From positions 21,512,909 through 21,576,908 of the forward strand of contig NC_031502.1 in the NCBI RefSeq assembly GCF_000237925.1: a DNA stretch of 64,000 nt, in the 5' to 3' direction. Within the stretch, counting starts at the first letter, position 1; each line of letters opens with the position of its first letter. Made by a program: the position numbers and the translations under genes. The notes below the pieces were generated by a model. That model was not told the DNA's origin. It ran no database searches and saw nothing but the letters and a program-made list of their open reading frames with translations. This DNA is from Schistosoma mansoni. Taxonomy: Eukaryota > Platyhelminthes > Trematoda > Strigeidida > Schistosomatidae. Below, piece after piece: positions 35,401 to 50,400 of the stretch.

Positions 35401-38400
35401 GTATATAGCCTCTACCAGGGAAGTCCTACTCACTGCCTTCTCGTGGCATTACTGTTGTTTACGAATTTGAGAAAACGAAAAACGAATGTCCGGCAATTTC
35501 ACCGGGTTAGTGGACATAGCGAGTCCACCTAGGGGAGTTGGAAAACCCTCATTCCAAACCAATGGTGCACATGGGCTGGCTCCAGTATCCTGAGGGAACA
35601 AATGAAGTATGAATCAATCGTTGGTCAACGGCTACCATGGGACTGCATCTCCTCACGATGCTCCACTGCCTTGTGGATCAGACCTTTAGGTCGAAGACTC
35701 CGGGTGTGGTCCCCTAAGAAAACCACCTGCTTCAGTTTGGGTACCTGGGCAGTATCACATCCCTCACACAAATCGAATGAGATTTGTGTGGGGCATATAT
35801 ATCTGGTGCTTCCTTGTACCAATATTTATGCGTTTAAATAAATAAATAAATATTCAGTATTTTAAACTTTATTTAAACCCCAATAATCTGATAGACAAAT
35901 AATAGAAGCTTATCATTAGTCAACCAGAAAGCAATAATTTAGTTATAAAGTAATTTAAGTTTCTGTTCTGGTTTTGAACCCCGTTCTTGCATGACACCTT
36001 GATTATCGTTGACAAATACATTGCTGCACACATATACTTCTGTCATGATAACAGAACTCTGATATATTCGCTGTCTATGTTTATAGATCACAGCAACATC
36101 CTTATAACATGCTTTATCTGGATATCGGATTGTAGTAATTATAGTTGGAATTGCTAACTACCTATCATTGTGGATTACAAGACAAAAAAAACTTGAACAC
36201 ACCTACTTCTGACAATTAAGGGGGGGGGAGTCCGCGTGACTATCGTAACCAATGGTTGGAGACTCTGTGTGACATGGCTCAGAATCGATCACAATGGCGT
36301 CGGTGTATACACTCTTTATCTTCCCTTAAACCTTGAGATTCAAATTGCTTCATATCTATCTTCCTTCCTATACTATATCCTTATATACAACTTTTCTTTA
36401 TATACTATCACCACTAAATTAACTACTTCTATGAATTTGGTGTTCATCTTGTTGTGCTAACGAGGTATGGCAACTTGGACCGATGCATATGTGTGCCTGG
36501 TCCTACGTTGTAGCTGAATGACAATTTAAGTAACGTCCAGTATATTCTTCATTGTGTATAATTTATAATTCGTATATTACCACAATAATCCGTTTTTGTA
36601 ATAATTTTGCAATTATTTTTTAAAATTGATATACTTTGTTGAACCACAAGTTCCATAGGCCTTATCTTAAAGCTGATGGATTACGCGAAGATCGTCATTA
36701 TGATACAGTTTTGTCACTTTACTTGTTGATTGTTGAATTTTATTGAAATCACGAACGGATCCAAGTTCTCAATAGTAGAGTAACTTGGATCAATTCTTGA
36801 TTTCAATAAAATAGTATGTTAAATTTCATTCGACATTTTATTATTGAAACATTCATCAAGATGTAATTAACATTAATCGATGATAACTATTAAGACGACT
36901 AACATTATATGTCAGGAGCACTTTAGTGGAATCGCCACATTTGTGTAAACTCCTCGAGAATACCAGTAAAAAAAATATATGTTACAATGTCCAATGACTT
37001 AGATTAAGTATGGAGTAATTTAATCGTCTGTTTCCTGAAAGGTTATATATTTTTCAAATTTAAGACAGTTGAAGGCAACTGACAAGAAACACTATCTGAC
37101 CTAGCTTTCATGCCAGTTAGCTCTCATCAGTCAGTCAAGCGTACCTGAAATAAAAAAAAACCCTGAAACTTCACTTCGTCAGGCCCTTACCACTTTATCG
37201 AAAGATATTACAATAAAAAAAACGTTATCTCAAAGAAAGTTGGATTATGATTAACCTTCTTTAGGACTGAAATTTTTTGTACGAATTGATTACGAAGTAA
37301 TAATCAATGTTCGAATGATTTTAACGTACACAAATTATACTATATTATATGAAAACAATGAAACATTACCAATTCCAGAGCATCGACTAAGCGATTAGAA
37401 CGAATGAACGCTTGAGCTTGTCCAAATAAACGAGTCAATTTATCTTGCTTCATTGATAATGACGAGGACGACGATGTTGTTGTTGTTGTTAATGTTGATA
37501 GTGATTGTTGTGGATATAGGTTCGATGGATGCGGATTCTCATTGGTTGTTTGTATTTTATTCTTTACATTAGGATTATTATTATTATTACTATTGCTACC
37601 ACTGTTACTAACATGAGGAGTATTGACATTACCAGTCTTATTTAAATGACGATTTTGTGATTTTTTATTCACAGCTGTTTTATCCGATGTTGTTAAATTG
37701 GATTGTTTATGCTTCACATTGTCATATACTATTTCTGAATAATGATCATTACGATCAATAGTATTAGTTGTACATGAATCTGATGATGGATTTATTTTAA
37801 GAGATGAAGAATTACCACATTTTTTTTCAACTTCTTTCAATGTTTCATTAAGAGTTGACTAAATAGGGAGAAAGGAAAATAAAACAACACATAAAAAAAT
37901 GGAAGAATACATTAATTCTGTAGTGGTCAACATTTTACAAGGGCTAGTCAAAACGCTGATAATAGTGGATTGGAGAAAAACCAGGTCGATGACAATATTG
38001 ATTATGATCGTATTCACATGAATATTAGTACAAAAGGGCACAAGATATATATGCGCCATACAAATCTCATTCGATTTGTGTGAGCGCTGTAATACTGCCC
38101 AGGTGCCCATACTGAAGCAGGTGGTTTTCTTAGAAGGCCACACCCGGAGCCTTTGACCGAAAGGTCTAACCCACAAGACAGTGGAGCATCGTGAGGAAAT
38201 GCAGTCTAAAAACAACTATTTTCTGAGCAACCACAGTGAATAGGATGATTAACTGAAAGGAGGAAATTTCCATCATTGATTTAAGAGCTAGTTCGGTTTT
38301 AACCGAACATCAGCCTTATTCTTAAACCAGAGATGTGAAATTTCGCTATTTAAAGCTTCGCGTCCAGTTACTAAAATTTGTCATAATGAATGAAACATAT

Positions 38401-41400
38401 AAAGAAAGGGATGCACAGAAGCATCTGGAAATGTTGGAAACCATTTCATTCACCTATACACTAAGTCTTTGGGAGAACTCATCAACAAAGAATCTGGTCA
38501 TATATTATTGAACTTTAGGCATTAATTACGCTCTTATTTATTTAAACACAAATATTGGTAGAAGGAAGCACCAGGTACATATGCGCCACACAAATCTCAT
38601 TCGATTTGTGTGAGGGATGTGATACTGCCCAGATGCCCAGACTGAAACAGGTGGTTTTCTTAGTGCGCCACACCCCGAGCCTTTGACCTAAAGATCTGAT
38701 CCACAAGGTAGTGGAGCATCGTGAGGAGATGCATTCCCATGGTAGTCGGTGACCAACAATTGATTCATACGCCATTTGTCCCCTCAGGATACTGGAGCCC
38801 ATGTGCACCATTGGTTTGGAATGAGGGTTTTCCAACTCCCCTAGATGGACTTTCCGTGTCCACCAACCCGGTTAAAGCGCCGGTCATTCGCTTTTCGTTC
38901 TCTCAATTTCGTGGAGAACACCGGTGCCACGAGAAGGCAGTGAGTAGGACTTCCCTGGTAGAGGCTATATACGCGTGGCCATGTGAGAGCATTTGGAGAG
39001 GGAGAGCGGAGTCTCCCCATTTTCGGCCGTACCAGGGCATTTGGGGGAGCGTTAGTTGTGCCCATAACTAACTAATTAAACCGTTCCTTAGACGTCCATC
39101 ACGTCAATCTGGTCTGATTTATCTATAGACCATCCCTATTACATGCGACCTGCCAATTAAACGACTTTATTATTTTATTATATTAGTGTGACTTATAATT
39201 ATCTTTTCATTTCGATAAGAAACACAATACTAGTCGGTACGTTTGTGCGTTTCACTTAATGACTATAATTCCTTTAATTATTGTACTAATCAAATTGTTA
39301 TTTTTACGTTTAGAAACAGATAATGTTTAAAACCAAGTTGTCCTTGTTCTAACTATAGCTTTCACACAGACTCTGGGGTCGCCAGTATCGCGTTTATAGT
39401 TCTAGTAGTATAACTGTCGGGAAAAATTAGATCCTATATCCAGGACGCGCGTTTCGTCCTATTTAGGACTCGTCAGCTGGATGTACTTGGATCCCAGAGT
39501 TGATGTTCACTCTGCGATCCGATAAGAGACTGATCAAGTGCAGTCCTAAGCATCAATAGGAAGATTGAAACAAACAATACAAAATGGATGAAGTGTACTG
39601 AATATTTTAATTATATTTAGCATTTTATAGGACCTGATGAATTGATAACTTATCCATATGGAAACATAAGAAATTAATAATGCAAGAGGATGATATCACT
39701 TTGTTTATCAAAAAGCGGATATAATGTACAATAATCACCTTTGAAATACGTGACAAATGTGAGAAACGGTCTTTAAAAGCAAAGGTGTGTCAGTTGTTTG
39801 TATCAGATCATGGATATCTTTAAATTACTGCTTATGTGTATATTGCAATGATCGAGATATGAACGTTAACGTTAGGAGGTAGAGAACTGGAAGTAAAGAT
39901 GGTAAATCGGTCAATCTAGTTGTATTCATCTATCAGCTAGAGTGATGGAGAGTTGAATGAATGAGTGAAATCGCTTACAGTTTCGAAAAAGACTCTTGAC
40001 TATGAAATACTGCAGTGTTGTGACAGTTATCTCCCCTATAGTAAATTGCGAATGTTATAATATGTTTTTTTTTTCATTAAAAAAATGTCTTACAAAATCT
40101 ACACGTAATGTCCACCGAGTCTGACAAGGTAAACGTGTTACAAAAACGAAGGCAATAGTTAACAGATAACTCCCAACTCAACCATCTAGGAAATAGCGTC
40201 CCACGAATATCGATTCATTTATCTCTTTGAGTGTTAGATAAGCAATACCCTGGAATGACTGTTTAAACATGGTGGTAGCATTGTGGAAATGATACTAACG
40301 TCTCCTAGTGCTGGATATCATGATTTAGTACATGACAAGATCTTAAAAGATCAGCTTTAGGATGAGTGTGACGCGCTAGGATCCATGTCGTTTTAGTGAC
40401 TCTCATTACTTAGAACTCTGTTTTCAGATATCTGGATTAATTAAAAAAAGGTTTATTAAGCCCAAATTTATGACTTTAGAAAATATTATTTGATCATCAT
40501 TGCTTACTTTTATCACAGATGATATTTGATTCATCAATGGAGTAAAATTTGTAGTATCAAAAGATGGAGGTTGAATACGAGATGAAATTTGATTTAAATC
40601 TATAAAAAATAGAGAAATAGTTGGTCAATATCTAGAGAATCACAAGTAACAATAAAGATTCTGTTAACGAAAGAAAGCAAAGAACTGATGTCAGTGTATA
40701 CTAGACGGATTTCGTTCGTTAAGCTGTACAGGAGTTCAAATGTTGTAGAGCAGGTTAAATGTATGAGTAAATGAGTAATTTATACGAAATAATCGGAATG
40801 TTTACCAAGTCAGAAGTTGTCAGCCATATGAACAATGCCTGAGTGAACAGTGGTTACGTACACATAAAGATGAGCACTAAGTATCATTATTTGGCAAATG
40901 GCACATCCAAAATAGTTTACTTCTCTATTCAGTTAAAGTTACAATCAAGAGCTAAATGAGATAATCAATGCTGACATAAGACGTAGAGTATTAATCAAAG
41001 ATCTGTTGTTCAGAAGACTGTGAATTTTCGCCGACTGAAGCAGCGAAGAAATTTGTTATACATGGGTCACCAGAGGGATGAAATTATTAAGATGAATACA
41101 TAAGTTACATATACTCCATCCCGAGATGGAGTTGTAAAAAACAGGATAAAACTCATTGTATTACGCCTCCCTTCATGACTGGGAATCTGTTGAGTTGTCA
41201 TAGATCTCTGTAGCCTTAATCCCCAATTAAATCACGAGTTATAATAACCATCCATATAGGCATATTTCTCAACTCTTCCTTGAGAAATATATTCCTACAT
41301 CTTGAGTCCTTAGATTTTCCTGAAAATTCTAGAATACTACTAAACATAGTAGCAGTGTATTTAATGAGTCAATCAGAACCTCTACATGTAACTTTTCCCT

Positions 41401-44400
41401 TTCGTGATCTTTCTAGCAAAACTTCTAATCAAACGCTGATTGAATAAAAATGCTTCTTAATGTTTTCCTGAGCTTGTCATGTCTATTGCGAGAAATTTGC
41501 AGGATCATCCCAACACCTCACTTTTTTTCTGAAGAATCGGGGTTGGTATCTAGACTGCATTTGCCGACTTTGCCCTCCCCCACGAAACAATGTTGGATTA
41601 TCAACTTTCGACATACTGCCGTTGTTGCAGATCGAGTTTATTGGGACGATCTGATAACTTCACCAGACTCTACGCTAATCATAATGACTAACTAATTCAT
41701 AAAAAAACATGTTCAACTGTTCTTGAATGAACAATGATGTATACGCTTAATGAAATTCTCTACATAATAAAAAACTGTTTACAAAAAGGTCCTGAATAAA
41801 ACATACATTGTTGTGTACCAAGTTGAAAAAGATTATTAAGATCTGTGAATAATTTCTTAATGGATTTTTCTAAAGCTGGAACAAAAATTTTATTCAATGA
41901 ATCACGATAAGCATTAGACAGTTCTGTGGACAATATTCCAGATGCAGATCGTACAATTTGTGTAGTGAAATTCTGAAATATATATATTTACATAGAAACA
42001 AACAAATTAATTGTTACAAAGATACATAATTTCAAATATAAATTTATATATAATGATAATCAGTCAGTCAGTCAATTACAACGTAGAACTTCGTACGTAC
42101 GTACATCAGTTCGAGTTGCCATACCGCATTAGCACAGAGATGCAGTTGTCGATTCAAAACCCATAGTGGTAGAGGTAGTAAGAGTATAAGCATTGTGTGG
42201 AAGATAGGGGTTTGAAGATGTTATTCAAGGAGTATAATACGGTGAAATAAATTAGGAAAGAGAAAAAGGATAGGGACATGAAGAATTTAGAAGATTATAA
42301 TTTGGTAGAATACAAAGAATGGATGCACCTTCACCATTGCAAGCGATTTTGAGCCATATCATTCAAGGTCTCTAACCATTGGATGCTATCATCTCGCGGA
42401 TGCCAACCAGGTAGTCTACACCTACCAACATGGCTCAGTCCAATTGTGGATAAAAAGTTGTTAGGCAATCAGTTTTCGATTAGTTAGTTTGTATATTCAG
42501 AATCCCATGTTGCTTGATTCGGCTGAGATTGTCCACAAGATTTTCACTGCTCAATAATTATACCGTATTGAGCAACTTTCACCATTTCTCCATTCATTTA
42601 GTAGATGAGTGTTGTATACTGGAATGTACGAGGATATTGTTTGATGTACGGTATTAAGACACATTAAATGAGATTAAAAAAACCATAGCAATTTTATTAT
42701 TGATCGAATACCATTATGGTACCAATGTGTTTAAAACCAGTAAGGTTCCACATAATCATAGCTGCTAGCTTGATGTTGGAATGAATTAATCGAGCTATGT
42801 TGGCCAGGACACTCATCTCCTTTAGGCTCTATCATATCAAGGAGGTTGGTTAAAGAGTTGTACAACTAAAAGCAGCAACTTAATGTCAAAGCTGAAGTCG
42901 CACTAGTGAATAGTAAGTTGTTGTCTTTAAAGAACACACATTTGCAGCGATGATTTATACTTACAGGAAAGTAAGAGTTTAAAATAGGTGAGGCTTAAAA
43001 ACAGAAAATCTCATCTTAGGCATGGATTTATGTCCTCGATGATAAGGTCATAGGAGTACGGAGCTAAAATACTAAAAACTTCAAAAGAAGGTTGTACGTG
43101 TCCGAACTCAAACAGCTGTTACTTGAGAAGTGGAGGTCAGAGTCCCAGAATTTCAAAAACACTACTTCTAATCCATTTTCATTTTTAAATACAACAAGAA
43201 ATATTCTTTCATAGTCCGGTAGAGCAAAAACTGCCATAATACCTTTATTCATACTCGAAGAAGAGCTTAAATTCGACGAGAAAGTTTTAATATTAATAGC
43301 ACAATGAAATTTGATGTAAATGTGTGGACTATCGGTAATCATCGCTAATGATAGTATAATGAAATTGTAGCCCTGGTACGGCCGGAAGTGGGGAGAGTCC
43401 GCTCTCCCTCTCCAAATGATCTCACATGGCCACGCGTATATAGCCTCTGCCACAAAAGTCCTACTCACTGCCTTCTCGTGGTGGGAGTGTTATTTACAAA
43501 ATTGAGAGGTCGAAAAGCGAATGTCCGGTGCTTTAACCGGGTTGGTGGACACGCAAAATTTACCTAGGAGAGTTGGAAAACCCTGATTCCGAACAAATGG
43601 TCACATGGGCTGGCTCCAGTATCCTGAGGGGACAAATGGCGTATGAATCAATCGTTGGTCACCGGCTACCATGGGACTGTATCTCCTTACGATGCTCCAC
43701 TGTCTTGTGGATCAGACATTTAGGTCAAAGGCTCCGGGTGTGGCCCCCCTCAAGAAAACCACCTGTTTCAGTTTGGGCATCTGGGCAGTATCCCAGCCCT
43801 CACACAAAGCAAATGAGATTTGTGTGGCGCATATGTATCTGGTGCTTCCTTGTACCAATATTTATGTGTTCAAATAAATAAAACCAACATATAAATTGAA
43901 TATTATGAGTACTAATACACATATCATGTTACAAAGAATTAATACTTCTGAATGATTGATTAATTAATTTATTAGTTAAAGTCTCACCTTTTCACGTAAA
44001 GTACGTTGAACATTATCTGTTAACATCGTTGGTAATGTAGATAAATGATCTTTTAACACACTAAATAGAGATTGTTGCAATGGTTCAACAACTCGCGATA
44101 AATCTAATTAACCAAAAAAAAAGTAACATAATGGTAACGATGAAAAGTCAGCTGTAAGATAAGGAAAAATAACAGACATAACAATGGGCTGTTTTTTTAG
44201 CGCCTACAGATAGGTACCATAGTCATATATACATATATTTGTGAGGGCTAGGTTAAGTATTTTTGAAGTCATCCGTGTCTAACCCCTCCCTTCAGCTATG
44301 AGAAGGAAGCATCAGGGAAGATTCTTGCTGTCTGGAGAAAACACTTTGATGCCATTATACTCCTTAGTACAGTCAGCATTTTGACTTCGATTTCAGACTA

Positions 44401-47400
44401 TGAGTTTGAAATTTTTAGTCTAATTGTCCTCTAATCAACTTATCAGGTGTCGTAGGATTTAAAGAAACAAGTGTTCCAGCCAAAATAGATTGAATGAGTT
44501 ATTATAACACACAAGTCTAACCACTGTGTACAAGGTAGCAGCCACGATCAATGTCATAGAAATAAGTAAATAAGAAATATTGTTAGTTTAGGTTTTCTAT
44601 ATGTAGGCTGAAGTTCAATCAGTTACAGATAAAAATGGATTGAGAAAATATAACGAAAACTGTTACAGTTTCAATGGTAACCAATGTGACTTCTAGCTAC
44701 GAAATATATATTTGAATCATCTAGGTAACATAGTAACTATTATCTATATACAAAATATTCAACTGACTTAACATGATAATAGATTATTATTCAAATAACG
44801 ATTAAATATGAGGGTCAAACAGCTACCAATGAGTATTCAATTCTGTTTGTTGTAACAAAAATATAAATTTTATATAGTTGAAATCATGAGTCAATTGAAG
44901 CTAGACCACCATGGAAAACCTGGACGGCCGTTTCGTCTTATTGTGGGACTCCTCAGAAGTGCGCATCCAAGATCCCGCCTCACGAGCGAGATTCGAACCC
45001 AGGACCTATCAGTCTCGCGAGCGAGCGCTTGACCACTAAACCACTGAGCCGGCATCCAACGGTGTTAATGTCTAACTTCAACCAATCCACGAAATTGAGC
45101 AAGCATTCACCAATGTCTTCAGTGAGTTGATATCTCATAACAGACCTGGTTGAACTCCACTGGTCACTACTCTCACTGAAACCTTATGGAGGCAGTCACT
45201 AGTGAGCATATGATTATTATCATAAGGGGTTTTGTGGAGATTTTAGTAATTTTATATAGTTGAAATCGCGAGTCAATTGAAGCTAGATCACCATGGGAAA
45301 CCTGGAAGCACTAGACAATCCCTTCTGATATTAATCAACATAAGCTCACTAGTGACTGACTTCAAGAGCACTGGACGGTCGTTTCGTCCAATTGCGGGAC
45401 TCTAGTGAATAAGCGCTTGCGTGAGCGACTGATAAGTTTTGGGTTCGAATCTCATGAGGCGAGATCGTGGATGAGCATTGCTGAGAAGTCCCACAATGGG
45501 ACGAAATGACCGTCCAGTGCCTCCAGGTTTTCTGTGGTGGTCTAGCTTCAATTGACTCATGATTTCAACCATATAAAATTACAAAAATCTCCACAAAATC
45601 CCCTTCTAAAAATATAAATATTCAATTATATCACATAGAATCCATTTAAAGACTTGATCTTTCAACCATTTATTTTGATTATCTAGCTATCTTAGTTTTA
45701 TTGCTTGTGGTTGATTGTTTTTTTCTTTTTATTTGCTAAGTTCATGGCTCAATTTTTCTTTTGATTATTTTCTCTTCCAGATCCTATCTCAAACACACAC
45801 ACACATTATTGAGTGCCGTTCCCCCACACCATTGTGAACAACATAAGTTTCCAAATTAACGATAGAGGCTATCAACGAAGGTTGAAATTTACAATAAAAA
45901 ACAAGTGGATGCGCACTGCTGAGGAGTCCCATGATAGGATGAAACGGCCGTCCAGTGTTTCCAGGTTTTCCATGGTGGTCTAACTTCAATTGACTCATGC
46001 TTTCAACTATGAAGAAATAAGTATCCAATTGAGAGAAAAACAAACATTAATACTACTTACTATTTGAAAATACTCTTAATAATTCTTCATGTAGTACACG
46101 TCTAACACAATCTGATGTTATAGTTGGCAATGTATTAATACGTGATTCTAAATTATGTAACATATTTGATTTGATTGAATGATTTGGATCTTGTACATTG
46201 GATAAAATTTTATTCATATTTTCAGAAATTTTTGAATAACGACGTGAAAAGTCTCCTTGAACAGTTCGCACTGGAATGTTTTTTGTAAAAAAAAAGAGAG
46301 AAGAGAATATAATCGGCGATCAAGTATGACCTATTGGAGTAAGAAATCCAATATCACATTGCATAGAGTATTATATATGTACTACAATTAAAATGAAAAG
46401 TAGTGTTCTCTCAACCTTATCTTTTACTTGGTTATTTTATCTCACATTTATTGTGCATACAAGTCGTATAACAGCACTATAATGATCTGAGCAATGTCAC
46501 TCCATATCTTAAAACAATAAACGTATTTATCATGAAGACATCAACTAGGTAGTCTGCATCTATCAACATAGTTCCAAACAAAAGTTAATGAAATCACAGA
46601 TTATTGCTTTATTTTGATTTAAACGTCTACGGTTTTTTTCTATCTATTTCTGCACTACCAAGCATCGCTTGTCGATGAAGGCGGTATATAGGCATACGTA
46701 ACATAAGTTTTAATCACTTAAGTCGACGAGGATTCACTACCTCCACAACCAATGCTAATGATTTCAAACCACGAAATGCTATTCCTGGTCTCTTGAAATC
46801 GAGCTTTAAACTACATGTTAGAACTTTTAATGTCCAAAATATATGTAAAATAGTAAGTCAGTCAGCTACAACGTAGGACCAGGACCAAGTTGCCATACCT
46901 CGTTAGCACAACAAGATAAACACCGGATTCATAGAAATAGTTAATTTAGTGGTGATAGTATATAAAAGATAGGTTGTATATAAGGATATAGTATTGCATG
47001 AAAGAAAGTTATGAAACAATTTTAATCTCAGGGTTTAAGGGAAGATAAGGAGTGTATATACCTACGCCATTGCGATCCATTTTGAGCCATGTCACACACA
47101 GTCTCCAACCATTGGTTACAATAGTCACGTGGACCCCAACCAAATAATCTGCATCTACCAACATGGCTCAAACTAGAAGTTAGTGACTTCATGCTCTGAT
47201 GCCACGTTTTTGTTTGGCCGCCCCTAACTCTTTTCCAACCATTCCCTACACTAGTCAGCCCCCAAATGCCCTGGTACGGCCGAGAGTGGGGAGAGTCTAC
47301 TCTCCCTCTCGAAATGCTCTCACATGGCCAGCGAATATATAGCCTCTGTCAGGGAAGTCCTACTCACTGCCTTCTCGTGGCGGGGGTGTTGTTTACGAAA

Positions 47401-50400
47401 GTGAGAGAACGAAAAGCGAATGACCGGCGCTTTAACCGGGTTGGTGGACACGGAGGGTCCATCTAGGGGAGTTGGAAAACCCTCATTCCAAACCAATGGT
47501 GCACATGGGCTGGCTCCAGTATCCTGATGGAACGAATGGCGAATGAACCTGTTATTGGTCAACGGTTACCATGGGACTGTATCTCCTCACGATGCTCCAT
47601 TGCCTTGTGGATTAGATCTTTCGGTCAAAGGCTCCGGGTGTGGGCCCCTAAGAAAACCACCTGCTTCAGTTTGTGTACCTGGGCAGTATCACAGCCCTCA
47701 AGCAAATCGAATGAGATTTGTATGGCGCATATGTATCTGTTGCTTCCTTGTACCAATATTTATGTGTTTAAATAAATAAATAAACACTAGTCAGCATTGC
47801 GCATGTGGTAATCGGTGTTCAGGCATACGTAACACGTGACCAAACCATCTCAGTTGATGAAGATTCATCACCTCATCAACTGATTTACGATCATCCGCTA
47901 ATACCCTGTGTCTAACCTCACTACTACTTACCCGGTGATCCCAGAAGATGCGAGCAATATTTCTAAGGCATGTGTGGTTAAATACTAGTACATTAGGAGT
48001 ATCTTCTACTCTTAATGGCCACGTTTCGCAGCCGTAAAGTAGGACAGAGCGAACTGCTGCGCAGTATACTCGTCCTTTAGTTGATGGACGGATATCTCGT
48101 CTTCGTCATAAGTTACGTAAGTTGACAAAAGCTAAACGAGCTTTTTGAATCCGTGCTGAGATTTCGTCAGACACCAACACATTAGGGCTCATCAGACTTC
48201 CAAGATAAGTGAAGTTGTCCACGAGTTCGACTACTTCACTTTGTGGTAGTGTCTGTCGCTAGAAAGCGTACCAAAAAATACACTAACATTATTGATGAAG
48301 TTAGAGTTTATGAAGAACTATCATCAGAACTGATAGCTTTATGTGATGTTCGTCACAGGCATCCTTCTAGAGATAATTCTTGTCGTTTGACTTTTTAGGA
48401 ATCTATAACGCAGGAGACTCACTTTTTGGCTTACAATACGCAGGTGACATAGATCCATCAGGAGAAGACTACAGAAAGGTGAAAAAACTTTGAACCATCT
48501 TAAGTATTCAGTTAATTAAACACAAATATTGGTACAAGGAAGCACCAGATACATATGTTCCGCACAAATCTCATTCCATTTGTGTGAGGGCTGGGATACT
48601 GCCCAGATGCCCAAACTGGAGCAGGTGGTTTCCTTAGTGCGCCACACCCCGAGCCTTTGACCTACAGGCCTGATCCACAGGCAGTGGAGCATCGTGAGGA
48701 GATGCAGTACCATGGTAGCCAGTGACCGACGATTTGTTCATACGCTATTTGTTCTTTCAGGATACTGGAGCCAGCCCATGTGACCATTTGTTCGGAATCA
48801 GGGTTTTCCAACTCTCCTAGGTAAATTTTGCGTGTCCACCAACCCGGTTAAAGCACCGGACATTCGCTTTTCGACCTCTCAATTTTGTAAATAACACTCC
48901 CGCCACGAGAAGGCAGTGAGTAGGACTCCCGTGGTGGAGGCTATATACACGCGGCCATGTGAGAGCAATTCGAGAGGGAGAACTGAATCACCCCACTCTC
49001 GGACGTACGAGGGCAACAACGAAAGCATATTCGGAATGCAGTTTCCTCCATCTAAATGGAAAATGTTGCATCACGACTAGTGTCTATCAGTGATTAAAAT
49101 AAAGACATGAAGTGTACTAGTTGAGAGTATTGATCACTTCAGTTATCTTGGAAGTCTAATCACACCAGTTGATTAGTGTCATGTTGCTATGCAAATTCAG
49201 CTTGGAGGTTACGAGAATGGCTTAGGAACTGAGTATAGCATTCGATTATCAATTTCAAAAGTTAAGAACTCCAACGTTCAAGGTCTATCACCATCTATCT
49301 GTCGGTTTATTTGTACAGTTGTAATATTTATCAATAAAGTCAGTTCATTGTTCTTTTTTTTATATACATAAAATACCTAATCATGAGAAAATGTACTATA
49401 TACACATATGTATATGTATATGTATATATGTATGTTATATTAACTTAAGAAACTGATGAACAACATACGTTTTTACTTTCAAAGGGAACGTATAATTTTA
49501 TGAAAATTCTAAACTATGCAATCAAGGGTAGTAATTAGATTCCACACACAAAAAAATGGTTACAAATTATTGTGTATATGAATGAGAAAAAAATAGAAAC
49601 ATATTAGTGTATTTGATGACGTAATCACAGATACCAATTAATTTTTATAATGTTAATAAATAATGATCATTCAACTTCCGAGTAATCAGTAGTTTTATGA
49701 ATTATAAATATGGTCAGTGGTCTATCGGTCGAGTGCTCTGGTGCGAGACTGATAGGTCCTGGGTTCGAATCTCGTGAGGCGGGATCGTGGATGCACACTG
49801 CCACTGAGGAGTCCCACAATAGGACGAAACGACCGTCCAGTGCTTCCAGGTTTTCTACGGTGTTCTAGCTTCAATTGACTCATGATTTCAACTATACATA
49901 AAAATTATAAATAACTTTGAAATATTGCTAGTGTTTTGTGGAACAATCGAGTGAGTAATAAAAAAAAAGGTTCGGTAAAGAGTACTTAGAAAAGGTGTCA
50001 AAGCAGTTGGATAGATACAACTTAGAAAGTGCCATATGTGTCTACCAATTCAACTTGTCACACCCAATCAACATAAAGAGATGAAATTATCACAGAAAGT
50101 ATCAGAGTAATAGAGGTAGTAACAGTATTGGTGGTAGCACAAACGATTAGACATAAATAATATATTTGAGAAAGATATGAATTCATGAGGTAATCAGTCA
50201 CAAGATAGAAGATTAGAATATAGATGTAAACAAAGAGAGAATGAATCTAAGGAACTGGAATAGATTGTGCGTCATGTCACTCTCAAGGTCTCAAACCACT
50301 GACTACGATTGTAGTGAACAAGAACACCAATGGGGACAATCATATGTATTTAAGCAAAAATCACAAACTATCTTACTAAGATCTGATTATCATACAGCAA

